NCBI GenBank assembly: GCA_964461715.1
Contig: CAYWVR010000003.1
Location: 62,001 to 126,000, forward strand
Reading direction: 5' to 3'
DNA length: 64,000 bases
Source: CAYWVR01 sp964461715
GTDB taxonomy: Bacteria > Planctomycetota > Phycisphaerae > FEN-1346
A program made the position numbers and the translations under genes. Below the pieces are notes generated by a model. It was not told where the DNA came from and searched no databases. It saw nothing but the letters and a program-made list of their open reading frames with translations. Within the stretch, counting starts at the first letter, position 1. The number at the start of each line of letters is the position of its first letter. Shown in pieces: positions 47,716-55,871 of this stretch.

Positions 47716-48360
47716 TTACCACGGGCTCAGGAAGTTCAGAATCCGCCCCAACCAGCCTGGCTTCGTCCAGAGCTGCTCGGGACCGTCCACGTCGACGATC
47801 ATCCGGAAGTCGGCCACCCGCTGGCTGGCCACGGTGTTGGCGAAGGTGATGTCGCTCGGCCGCACGACGCCGCTGACGCGCAGAACCTGTGTGTCGCCGT
47901 CGACGTGCCGCTGCCGCGCGCCCATGACGACGAGGTTCCCGTTCGGCAGGACGTCGACGACGCTGACGGTGATCTGGTCGGTGACGAGGCGGTCGGTCTC
48001 GTAGTCGGCGTTGCCGGTGAAGTCGCTGCCGGCGGTGGAGGTGAGGCCGACGTCGGGGTTGACGAAGCTGGAGTTGCGGTTGCCCCACCACATGCCAACG
48101 TCGCGGAGGTTGATGTTTCCGGAGGCGGTGGCGTTGCGGTTGGCGGCCTTGTCGGACTCGCGCGTGGTCTCGTGGTTGATGACACTATGTTCGGCCACGA
48201 CGATGGTCAGGATGTCCCCGATGCCAAGCGCCTTGTCGTCGTCGTACACGCGGACGATCCGCGTGCCGCGGGGGCCGGTGGCCTTGGCCCAGATGGAGCC
48301 GGCCCCGGCTGGGGCGGCGGCCAGGGCGGCGACCATCGCCATCAGGACGATTCGTTTCAT
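47716..48360 (-). CDS. flgH: Flagellar L-ring protein FlgH
   Basis: A 214-residue outer-membrane L-ring subunit. Typical motifs are GSIWA near the mature N-terminus, VYDDDKALGIGDILTIVVAEHS, NGNLVVMGARQ and VSGVVRPSDITFANTVASQRVADFRM. The signal peptide ends APAGAGS without a cysteine, so this FlgH is not a lipoprotein, unlike the enteric form. GAGGTGAT precedes the ATG, and the gene begins 4 bases after the flgA stop. Confidence 0.94.
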   Translation of the reverse strand: MKRIVLMAMVAALAAAPAGAGSIWAKATGPRGTRIVRVYDDDKALGIGDILTIVVAEHSVINHETTRESDKAANRNATASGNINLRDVGMWWGNRNSSFVNPDVGLTSTAGSDFTGNADYETDRLVTDQITVSVVDVLPNGNLVVMGARQRHVDGDTQVLRVSGVVRPSDITFANTVASQRVADFRMIVDVDGPEQLWTKPGWLGRILNFLSPW

Positions 48361-48364
48361 CGTA

Positions 48365-49339
48365 TCACCTCTCGTAGAGCGGTTCGACCGTGCCGTCGGG
48401 GGCCACCCGGGCCGCCACGACGCGCTTGGAATCGACGTTGCGAACGCGGATCGTTTCCCCGAGGCGCCCGTCCTCGAGGGCCTCACCGAGGGCCGTCAGC
48501 TGGAACCCGTCGCCGACGATCCGCATGAGGACTTGCTCGCCGCGCCGGATGAGCCGGGCCGGCACCGCAGCCCGCACGAGCCCGTCCTTGACAACGGTGC
48601 CCGCGGCGATCGGGCGCTGGACGATCTGGCCGTACGGCGGCGCGGCGCCGGCCGGCTCCGGCCGGGGGGCGAAGCGCGTCTCGAGACACGTGTTCTCGAC
48701 GCTCACGGCCTCGCCCGGCGCCAGGTCTCGCGCCGCGACGAGAACCCGGTGCGGCCAGTCCAGGCGAAACGGCACCGCCACCCGCCCGACCTCCTCCGTC
48801 CCCGACCGGAAGAGGACCTCGATGCGGGCCTCCCCGGCCACGGGGTGAGGGGCAAGGCGCGGCTCCATCGCAAGATCGGGCCCCGTGGGGACCGCCTGCG
48901 CCTCGGGCTCGCGCACCAGCGTCCACCGACACCCGGGCGAACCGGGGCGGACCGATTCGAGGAACGTCCGGGCCTTCGCCGCCACTTCCTTCGCGGGCAC
49001 GATCCGTTCCGGCCGCGTGACGACGACCCGCTCGGCCCCCGTCACGGCGACGGCGTCGGCCGCGACCCCGTGGCTGGCGAGCCGCCCGAGAATCGTCGAC
49101 CGGTCGACGACGAGCTTCTCCTTCGACCACGGGGCGCGGCCCATGGCGATGGCGGCGACGCGCTGCTCCAGCGCTTCGTCGGAGGCCTGGACGACGGCGA
49201 TCGTGCCGAGGGCCAGGGCGGACGTCTCGACCTGGACCTCGCGCGGAAGGTGGACCCGAAGGCGGGGGGACTCCCCGGCGCGGGCCGCCCCCGCCGCCAG
49301 GAGCACCAGGATCGTCATCGTCATCATGTGCCGCATCAT
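48365..49339 (-). CDS. flgA: Flagellar P-ring assembly chaperone FlgA
   Basis: A 324-residue periplasmic chaperone for FlgI. It has a signal peptide, and the C-terminal SAF-like domain is clear: VLVAARDLAPGEAVSVENTCLETRF, PIAAGTVVKDGLVRAAVPARLIRRGEQVLMR and GRLGETIRVRNVDSKRVVAARV. The N-terminal half is longer than in enteric FlgA. GAAGGAG is 7 bases before the first ATG. Confidence 0.9.
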   Translation of the reverse strand: MMRHMMTMTILVLLAAGAARAGESPRLRVHLPREVQVETSALALGTIAVVQASDEALEQRVAAIAMGRAPWSKEKLVVDRSTILGRLASHGVAADAVAVTGAERVVVTRPERIVPAKEVAAKARTFLESVRPGSPGCRWTLVREPEAQAVPTGPDLAMEPRLAPHPVAGEARIEVLFRSGTEEVGRVAVPFRLDWPHRVLVAARDLAPGEAVSVENTCLETRFAPRPEPAGAAPPYGQIVQRPIAAGTVVKDGLVRAAVPARLIRRGEQVLMRIVGDGFQLTALGEALEDGRLGETIRVRNVDSKRVVAARVAPDGTVEPLYER

Positions 49340-49359
49340 GCGCGTGCTCCTTCTCCCGA

Positions 49360-50151
49360 CTACATGCCAGCGAGGCGGTTGGCGGTGGAGAGCATCTCGT
49401 CGCCGGCCTTGATGGCCCGGGCGTTGATCTCGTAGGCCCGCTGGGCGGTGATGAGGTTCACGAGCTCCTGGACCATCTGGACGTTGGAGCGTTCGAGGAA
49501 CCCGGCCTGGATGCTGCCGAACCCGTCCTCGCCCGCGGTGCCGCTGATCGGGGCCCCGCTGGCGGGGGTGCGGGCGAGCAGGTTCCCGCCTTCGCTCGAG
49601 AGACCCGAGGGGTTCGGGAAGCGGACCAAGGCGATCCGCCCGACCGTCGAAGCGGTCTCGCTCGAACCAGCGAAGACGGTGACCGTGCCGTCCGTCCCGA
49701 TGCCCACGGACCGGGCGGCGCCGGGGATCGTGATCCCCGGCTCCACAACGTACCCGGAGGACGTGACGAGGGCGCCGTCGGCGTTGACGCGAAAGCTGCC
49801 GTCGCGGGTGTACCGCTCGTCGCCGGTGGGGAGGCGGACCTTGAAGAACCCGTCGCCCTGGATGGCCACGTCGAGGGCGCGACCGGTGTTCTCGAGCTCG
49901 CCCTGGGAGAAGACCTTCAGCGTCCCGGCGGGGCGGACGCCGCTGCCCAGCTCCAGCCCGCCCGGCGCCCCGACGCCGGAGGCCGTCTCGCGACCGGGCT
50001 CCTCGAGCCTCACGTACACGAGGTCCTGAAAGTCGATCATGGACCGCTTGAAGCCACTCGTGTTCATGTTCGCCAGGTTGTTGGCGATCGTGTCCACGAT
50101 CATCTGCTGGGCGGTCATGCCCGTCGCGGCCGTCGAAAACGCTCTTAGCAT
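49360..50151 (-). CDS. flgG: Flagellar distal rod protein FlgG
   Basis: A 263-residue distal rod subunit. N-terminus AFSTAATGMTAQQMIVDTIANNLANMNTSGFKRS; the FlgG-type FQDLVY and ETASG segments; VAIQGDGFFKVRLPTGDERYTRDGSFRVNADG; and C-terminal NVQMVQELVNLITAQRAYEINARAIKAGDEML. Length matches the family. It lies between flgF and flgA in the run. Confidence 0.95.
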   Translation of the reverse strand: MLRAFSTAATGMTAQQMIVDTIANNLANMNTSGFKRSMIDFQDLVYVRLEEPGRETASGVGAPGGLELGSGVRPAGTLKVFSQGELENTGRALDVAIQGDGFFKVRLPTGDERYTRDGSFRVNADGALVTSSGYVVEPGITIPGAARSVGIGTDGTVTVFAGSSETASTVGRIALVRFPNPSGLSSEGGNLLARTPASGAPISGTAGEDGFGSIQAGFLERSNVQMVQELVNLITAQRAYEINARAIKAGDEMLSTANRLAGM

Positions 50152-50192
50152 GGTCTTCGTTCCTCAGTTCGGGGGGCTTGGGTACGCGCGGC

Positions 50193-50897
50193 TCACGCCA
50201 TGGCCACGCCGATCAGCGCCTTGGTCCCGTCGCCCTTCGACTGCATGGCCCGGACGTTCGCCTCGTAGAGGCGCGAGACGCGGATGAGCGAGACCAACTC
50301 GTCGACCGTGCTGACGTTCGAGGCCTCCTGGAAGCCCTGGTGGACAGTCGTGGCGGCGGCCTCGCCGGGCCGCGCGGCCCGGGGGGGCCGGAAGAGGCTG
50401 TCGCCGAGGGGCTCGAGGTCCGTCGTATCCTCGAACTCGACGACCTTCAGGCGGCCGATCTCCGTGCCGGCCGCCGAGACGCGACCGTCGGCCGCGACGT
50501 CGATCTGATCGTGCCCGACCGAAGGCGGCACGACGATAGGGCCGTTCTGGCCAGCCACCGTGCGCCCGTCGGCGTCCACGATCTGGCCCGTCGCGTTCGT
50601 CCGCAGAACCCCGTGCCGCGTGTAGCGCTCGCCCGCGGCGGTCTCGACGACCAGGAACCCCTTGCCCATGAGGGCCACGTCCAGGGCTCGGCCGGTCTGG
50701 ACGAGGCGTCCCTGGGTAAAGTCGACGTAGAGGTTCGGCAGCGTCGCGCCGGCCGGTCCCCCCGTGTCCGCCCCCGCTGTCGTGAAGACGCCCAGACGGC
50801 GTTTGAAGCCCGTGGTGGAGGCGTTCGCGAGGTTGTGGGTGAGGGTCGTGTACTCTCGGGCCAGGGCCTGGATTCCGGCGCTCGGGTCGATCGGCAT
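50193..50897 (-). CDS. flgF: Flagellar proximal rod protein FlgF
   Basis: A 234-residue rod protein of the FlgF/FlgG group. AREYTTLTHNLANASTTGFKRRL is the N-terminal rod motif, ALMGKGFLVVETAAGERYTRHGVLRTN the central domain, and STVDELVSLIRVSRLYEANVRAMQSKGDGT the C-terminal motif. It begins about ten residues later than FlgG. Order next to flgG supports FlgF. Confidence 0.9.
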   Translation of the reverse strand: MPIDPSAGIQALAREYTTLTHNLANASTTGFKRRLGVFTTAGADTGGPAGATLPNLYVDFTQGRLVQTGRALDVALMGKGFLVVETAAGERYTRHGVLRTNATGQIVDADGRTVAGQNGPIVVPPSVGHDQIDVAADGRVSAAGTEIGRLKVVEFEDTTDLEPLGDSLFRPPRAARPGEAAATTVHQGFQEASNVSTVDELVSLIRVSRLYEANVRAMQSKGDGTKALIGVAMA

Positions 50898-50909
50898 GAA
50901 GGGTCTCCG

Positions 50910-52013
50910 TCAGGCGGGCGCGGCGGCCAGCTCGGCCTCGGCCGTCGTGTCGCCGGCCCGGGCCGCGGCGTTGGTTTCCCGCACCAGCTCGCCCATTTCG
51001 GCGTCGCTCTGCGGCCTGGCTTCGATGATGAGGGCTGCGGGCTCGTCCTCGTCCGCCACCGCCCGTCGCACCTTGCCCGTCGTCTGCACCACCTTCCCCG
51101 CATCAAGCTTCAGGATGACAAGGACACGGTCCCCCTGCTCGGCCTTCAGGTTCGTCTCGATCCGCAGGCCCGGACCTGCGATCTCGGTCAGCATGCCGGG
51201 CGCAAACTGCGGCAGGTCCTCGGCCGGGTCGACGTGGAGGAACGGGAAGCGCGCGACGTACGCCTCCCGCCGCGTCGGCACCCGCAGGAAGCGCCTCAGC
51301 TCGATGCAGCGCGGCAGGCCGATGCGCCGGACAACGACCTCGCCCTCCGGCACCCGCACGACCGACGCGCTGTACTCCCACTGGAGCCCGTGCCGCACGC
51401 ACCGCACCAGGCACGCCTCGCCCAGTTGGAAGCCGGTCTCGGGGTCGGCGGCGACGGTCAGCTCGCGTCCGCGGACGCTCAGGATGGCGGTCTCGACGTC
51501 GGTCTGGTCGGGCCGTCGGATGATCTGGACGCGATCGCCCTCGTCGAGGCGGGCGACGGCCTCGGACCCGTCCTCGCCGTCCTCGCTGACCCAGAAGCCG
51601 AGCTTCGTGCGGAGCTGCTCGATGACGGTGACGACGCGGGCCTGCTGCTCGGCGTCCATCGAGGCGATCGGCTCGCCCGTCAGCAGTCGGTCGAGGCCCC
51701 GCTCGAAGGCCTCCTCCATCGTGTAGACGGAGCCGAAGCGCTTGACCTCGGCCAGCTCGGCGATCCGCTTGAGGGCCGCTCGCTCGGTTTTCGTGAGGCC
51801 CAGCCGGTCGGCGGTCGTGTAGAAGGACTGAAGCATCTCGCGGCGCGTGGACCACCGGCGATAGGCCCAAACCAGGGCGATGCCCAAGAGGGTGGCCATG
51901 GCCACCGGGAGCCAGACGGTCCAGCTCGTGAGGGGGCTGGACCCGCTCCGGGCCGCCGCCCACCGGTCATGGGCCGTCAGCTCCGCCAGGATGGCGAGGG
52001 TCGCCGAGGTCAC
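50910..52013 (-). CDS. Membrane-anchored PilZ-like protein inside the hook-rod operon
   Basis: A 367-residue protein with a single transmembrane helix (about 31-51) and a cytoplasmic remainder. Helical segment 60-140, a YcgR-N-like beta domain (about 155-230), then a PilZ-like barrel from about 236. The first c-di-GMP motif is present as LRRFLR (239-244); the second (D/N-x-S-x-x-G) is degenerate (EIAGPG, 277-282). It resembles YcgR-type flagellar brakes in layout. A GTG start at 52013 has AAAGGA upstream. It lies between flgE (29 bases) and flgF (12 bases), so it is probably made with the rod and hook. Confidence 0.7.
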   Translation of the reverse strand: MTSATLAILAELTAHDRWAAARSGSSPLTSWTVWLPVAMATLLGIALVWAYRRWSTRREMLQSFYTTADRLGLTKTERAALKRIAELAEVKRFGSVYTMEEAFERGLDRLLTGEPIASMDAEQQARVVTVIEQLRTKLGFWVSEDGEDGSEAVARLDEGDRVQIIRRPDQTDVETAILSVRGRELTVAADPETGFQLGEACLVRCVRHGLQWEYSASVVRVPEGEVVVRRIGLPRCIELRRFLRVPTRREAYVARFPFLHVDPAEDLPQFAPGMLTEIAGPGLRIETNLKAEQGDRVLVILKLDAGKVVQTTGKVRRAVADEDEPAALIIEARPQSDAEMGELVRETNAAARAGDTTAEAELAAAPA

Positions 52014-52042
52014 GTGCGTCGCGTCCTTTCCGAGGGATCCGA

Positions 52043-53680
52043 TCAGCGGATGAGGTTGGCCAGTTCGCGGAGGACGTCGCTGGTGACGCGGATCGTGCGG
52101 GCGCTGGCCTGGAACCCGTTCTGAGCCTGGATGAGGTTGACGAACTCCCGGGCCACCTCGACGTTCGAGCGTTCCAGCGAGCCGCCCCGCACGGCCCCCG
52201 CCCCGCCCTGGAGGGCCTTGACGGAAACCGCGTCGCCCGAGTTGCCGCTCGCAACGTAGTAACCGCGACCGACGGATTCGAGGGCGGCCGGGTTCTGGAA
52301 CGTCCCGATGCGAAGGGCGGCCACATCCCGCCGCACGCCGTTGGTGAACATACCGACGAGGACGCCCTCGCGGCTGACCGAGAGGCTCGAGAGGTACCCG
52401 GCCTCATAGCCGTCCTGGCCGGCTGCGGCGACGGTCGAGGCCCCGCCGAACTGGCTCAAGCCGTCGAACTCGCCGATCGTGCCGAGGTCGAGATCGATGG
52501 TGGCCGCGTCGCCCGTAGCCCCGTAGCGGATCGAGAACGATATGTCGTCCGGGGGCGAGCCTCCAGGGCCGCCGAAGCTCCCGTCGCGCCCGAAGGTCAT
52601 GCCCCGGATCCGGCGGTCGTCCAGCAGGACGTCGCCGGTGATGTTCGTCAGGACGGCGTCCCAGGTGTCGGGCGTGTCGGTTCGGACGAAGGCCACGCTC
52701 ATGACGCGGCCGATGCCCTGCTGGTCGAAGACCTCGACGTTCGTGTTCCTCGTCTCGGTGCCGCCCACGGCTAGCATCTTGAAGTAGTTGGGCACCTCGA
52801 GCGTCCCGCCGCCCGTATACTCGAGGTTCACGTCGGTCAGGCTGTAGCCCGTATCGTCGTCGATCAGGCGGATCTCGCCGTTGCCCAGGGAGGCCGTGGA
52901 GCCGGTGTAGGCGGCATTGATGGCCGCGACAAGGTCGCCCAGGGTGCTGGCCGCGCCAAGGGTCAAGTTGGTGTCCACGGCAGCGCCGCCCCGGTCGGTG
53001 CCGTAGATGCGGATGACGTCCCCCGCGGCCACGCTGGAAGCCTGGTCCAGGTCCGCCAAGCGCGTCCCGGCGTGGGCGACGGCCCCGCTCTCGGTATACT
53101 GGGTGCCGCTCGAAAGGAAGGTGGCCTCGGGGTTGACGGCGTCGGCGCTTAGATTGCCGGAGAAGGCGACGGTTTCGGTGGCCTGCGAGGGAAGGGCCAC
53201 GTCGTAGGGGATGCGGATAAAGTCGGAGCTGGCCTCCTGGAAGCCCTCCTCGACACCCTCGCTGCCGATTCGCTGGACGCGGTAACCGGTGCCGGGGTCG
53301 ACGAGATAGTATTCGGCGTCGACGGCGAACGTGCCGACGCGAGTGTAGACGTCCTTCTCGCCGTCGTGGAGGATGAAGTAGCCCGCGCCCTCCATCGCCA
53401 TGTCGAGGGGCTGGCCGGTGTTGACGAGGCTGCCCTGGCTCATGTTCCGGTCGATGCTACCCACCGCCACGCCCAGCCCGATTTGCTGCGGGTTCGTGCC
53501 GCCGACCTGCTCGGTGGGCTGGGTGGCGTCGAGCGTCGTCTGGGCCATCAGCTCGGCGAACGTGACCCGGCTGGACTTGAACCCGTACGTGTTGACGTTG
53601 GCTAGGTTGTTACCCGAGACGTCGAGCATCTGCTGGTGGGCCTGGATACCCGTGACGCCTGACATCAGTGCGTTGCTCAT
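52043..53680 (-). CDS. flgE: Flagellar hook protein FlgE
   Basis: A 545-residue hook subunit. N-terminus ALMSGVTGIQAHQQMLDVSGNNLANVNTYGFKSSRVTFAELMAQT; LDMAMEGAGYFILHDGEKDVYTRVGTFAVDAE; C-terminus NVEVAREFVNLIQAQNGFQASARTIRVTSDVLRELANL. It is longer than enteric FlgE because of an enlarged middle domain (about 150-400). AAGGAG precedes the ATG, and it lies 33 bases after flgD. Confidence 0.94.
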   Translation of the reverse strand: MSNALMSGVTGIQAHQQMLDVSGNNLANVNTYGFKSSRVTFAELMAQTTLDATQPTEQVGGTNPQQIGLGVAVGSIDRNMSQGSLVNTGQPLDMAMEGAGYFILHDGEKDVYTRVGTFAVDAEYYLVDPGTGYRVQRIGSEGVEEGFQEASSDFIRIPYDVALPSQATETVAFSGNLSADAVNPEATFLSSGTQYTESGAVAHAGTRLADLDQASSVAAGDVIRIYGTDRGGAAVDTNLTLGAASTLGDLVAAINAAYTGSTASLGNGEIRLIDDDTGYSLTDVNLEYTGGGTLEVPNYFKMLAVGGTETRNTNVEVFDQQGIGRVMSVAFVRTDTPDTWDAVLTNITGDVLLDDRRIRGMTFGRDGSFGGPGGSPPDDISFSIRYGATGDAATIDLDLGTIGEFDGLSQFGGASTVAAAGQDGYEAGYLSSLSVSREGVLVGMFTNGVRRDVAALRIGTFQNPAALESVGRGYYVASGNSGDAVSVKALQGGAGAVRGGSLERSNVEVAREFVNLIQAQNGFQASARTIRVTSDVLRELANLIR

Positions 53681-53713
53681 GCCGTTCTCCTTGGCTTCGT
53701 GTGCCGGGACACG

Positions 53714-54085
53714 CTACAGGGCGATGCCCTGAACCTGCTCCAGGGCCACCACGCGGTCGCCCACCCGAAGGTGAAACGCGCCGTCCCACCGCTCCACACC
53801 GGTGACCTGCCCGATGAGGGCGGCGTCGCCGTCCTCGGGCAGGAACGTGATCTCGCGTCCGATGAGGCCGGAGGCGTACCGTCCTTCGGTGGCCTCCAGG
53901 ACGGAGGCGAAGGTCGTGTTCATCGCCTCGAGCTGCTCGAGTTGCGAGATGGCGGCCATCTGGGCCGTCATCTCATTGTTATCCATGGGCTCCAGGGGGT
54001 TCTGGTTCTGGAGCTGCGCGACGAGGAGGTTGAGGTAATCGAGCTTGAGTTGCCCGGCGTTTGGCGCGGCACCTGTGACGGCCAT
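53714..54085 (-). CDS. flgD: Flagellar hook-capping protein FlgD (short form)
   Basis: A 123-residue hook cap. The N-terminal region has LKLDYLNLLVAQLQNQNPLEPMDNNEMTAQMAAISQLEQLEAMN, the family signature. A small Tudor-like end (ALIGQVTGVERWDGAFHLRVGD) remains, but the fibronectin-like domain of enteric FlgD (about 230 residues) is missing, as in other short FlgD proteins. It lies between fliK and flgE. Confidence 0.92.
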   Translation of the reverse strand: MAVTGAAPNAGQLKLDYLNLLVAQLQNQNPLEPMDNNEMTAQMAAISQLEQLEAMNTTFASVLEATEGRYASGLIGREITFLPEDGDAALIGQVTGVERWDGAFHLRVGDRVVALEQVQGIAL

Positions 54086-54094
54086 GGAAGTCTC

Positions 54095-55429
54095 CTAGAT
54101 TTCGACGTCGACGGCCTCGTCGGTAACGAGGTCGGCCGGTTCGTCCTCGGATGCGTCCTCGGCCCGGGTCGGCCCCGCAGCACGGTCTCCGGCGGCGTGG
54201 GAGAGGTCGTCGGCAAACGTGCCGCCCTGCTCCCCGCCGTGAGACGGGCCGCCCTGGCCGCCCCCCTGCCCGCCCGTATCGTTCAGGGCCACGTCCAGCC
54301 GCCGCATCTGGACGCCGGCGTCCTGGAGCCGGTCCACGAGACCGACCGCCTCCCGCTCCAGGCGGGCCAGCGTGGCGGGCTGATCGACCCGCAGCTCCCC
54401 TCGGAGCTCCTCCCCCTCGATCCGAAGCGTGATCCGCACGCGGCCCAGCTCCGGCGGACGAAGCTGTACGACCAGTTCCCGCCCGTCGCGGATCTCGCCG
54501 CCCCGGATGGCCTCGGCGACCTGGTCGGTGAGCGTCGGACCGCCCGTGGGACGGGCCTCGGGGGCCTGGGAGGCCGCCGGCGCGGCAATGCGGGCCGCTG
54601 CGGCAGCTTCCGGGGCCGGAGCGGCAGCGAGCGGGGTTGCCGGCGACGGGGCCGTCGGCTTCGGCGGGGCGGGGCGATCGGGGGCCTGGATGCCCTTGGC
54701 GGCCTGAATCTTCGCGTTCACGGGGGTCGCAGAGGGCCTGGACTCGCGGGGGGCGTCGGAAGCCTGGAACGCGACGGCGGCGCGGCGGGCGGCCCCGGGG
54801 GCGGCCCTGGTCGACGGCGTCCCATCCGGGGCGACCTCGGGCACGGGAGCCGTAACATGTTTTGTCGCAACGGCTTTTGTCGCAACGGCTTGCGCAGGCA
54901 CGGGAACGCGTCCGGGCGCGCCCGCCTTCGCGGCGGGGTGCGGGACGGCGTCCGTCCCCCGCTTCGTCGGGGCGGGCGCTTCGGGAGCCGCCGGAACCGC
55001 GCGTTCCTTTACAGAAACGGCTCTGGCGACCCCTTCAGTGCGGTTCCAGCCGCCGGCAAGAACCGGCTTGGAGGGGGCGTGGGCGGTCTTCGCGGCCGGC
55101 GCAGCCGGCTGCGGGGGCGACTTCGCGACCTTGGCCTCGACCCCCTTGATAACGGCAGCGAATGCCGCTTTCTCGGGCTTTCCGTCGGCAATCTGCGGGA
55201 TGGTTGCCTCAATCGCCGCCGCCGTCGCACCGGCCGTCGTCTCGGCCTTCGCGCCCTTCCCGGGCTTGGTTTGAGGGCTCGACTTCGTTCCGGACGAGGT
55301 GGGCTTGGAGGACGATATCTTGGGCTTCTGGACCCCCTTGGGCCCCACATCTTGTGGTTTTCGGGCGCCGCTCATGCCGCCGGCCGGGGCGGCCGCGGGG
55401 GCGTTCGGGATGGTCAGGACCGGGGCCAT
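54095..55429 (-). CDS. fliK: Flagellar hook-length control protein FliK
   Basis: A 444-residue protein that measures the hook and switches export specificity. The long N-terminal part is Pro/Ala/Lys-rich and disordered, as usual. The C-terminal Flg_hook domain (about 330-425) has GRELVVQLRPPELGRVRITLRIEGEELRGELRVD and LVDRLQDAGVQMRRLDVAL. The start MAPVLTIPN was chosen because AAGGAG lies 6 bases upstream, as for the isomerase gene at 13226. It is first in the run and sits about 16 bases downstream of the predicted start from the sigma-54 promoter. Confidence 0.87.
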   Translation of the reverse strand: MAPVLTIPNAPAAAPAGGMSGARKPQDVGPKGVQKPKISSSKPTSSGTKSSPQTKPGKGAKAETTAGATAAAIEATIPQIADGKPEKAAFAAVIKGVEAKVAKSPPQPAAPAAKTAHAPSKPVLAGGWNRTEGVARAVSVKERAVPAAPEAPAPTKRGTDAVPHPAAKAGAPGRVPVPAQAVATKAVATKHVTAPVPEVAPDGTPSTRAAPGAARRAAVAFQASDAPRESRPSATPVNAKIQAAKGIQAPDRPAPPKPTAPSPATPLAAAPAPEAAAAARIAAPAASQAPEARPTGGPTLTDQVAEAIRGGEIRDGRELVVQLRPPELGRVRITLRIEGEELRGELRVDQPATLARLEREAVGLVDRLQDAGVQMRRLDVALNDTGGQGGGQGGPSHGGEQGGTFADDLSHAAGDRAAGPTRAEDASEDEPADLVTDEAVDVEI

Positions 55430-55454
55430 ACACATCTCCTTGGACCCCCTGTAG

Positions 55455-55470
55455 AGCAAAGGCCGTGCCA
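55455..55470 (-). promoter_or_regulatory. Sigma-54 promoter of the flagellar run
   Basis: Minus-strand TGGCACGGCCTTTGCT matches the sigma-54 consensus TGGCAC-N5-TTGCW at every defined base, with GG and GC separated by exactly 10 bases. The predicted start (about 55445) is just ahead of the fliK ribosome-binding site. No comparably good sigma-70 element is seen. Confidence 0.85.
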
Positions 55471-55871
55471 GAGACGCGCCTAAGCCCACGAAATGAACGC
55501 AAGATGCTTATTCACAAGCACTTACAAGCCACCGCGTCGTCCCGTGTGTCCGCTCTCCGTCCCGTTACCGTCCGTCAGATTCTTCCGGTCGGCGGTAGGA
55601 TCTTCCGCTGAAGGTTTCCGCCAGGTGACGCAAAACAATAAACGATTTCTCCCTCGCCGACACACTTCTTGCGACTTTCTCGGGGGTTCTCGCAACTTCC
55701 GGCCCCCTTTCCGCGCGAAGTCGACGCAAAACGAGACTTTTTTGCCGCGTCCGATAAATAGACTGGACCCGTCAGCGGCCGCGTGCCGACGAAGGGGACG
55801 ACCGAAACCAACTCTCCGGGAATCCGCTAAGGCGAAATACCCGAGAGAGCCTCGGGCCAAGGAGTCTAGCC
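55471..55871. promoter_or_regulatory. Divergent control region between fliK and the sigma-54 activator
   Basis: No gene. Less GC-rich than its surroundings. GACGCAAAAC occurs twice (55627-55636 and 55723-55732), with related CGCAAGA/CGCAACT words between (for example CTTGCGACTTTC and CTCGCAACTTCC). They lie about 160-270 bases upstream of the sigma-54 promoter, a usual distance for activator sites. Function is inferred. Confidence 0.45.
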
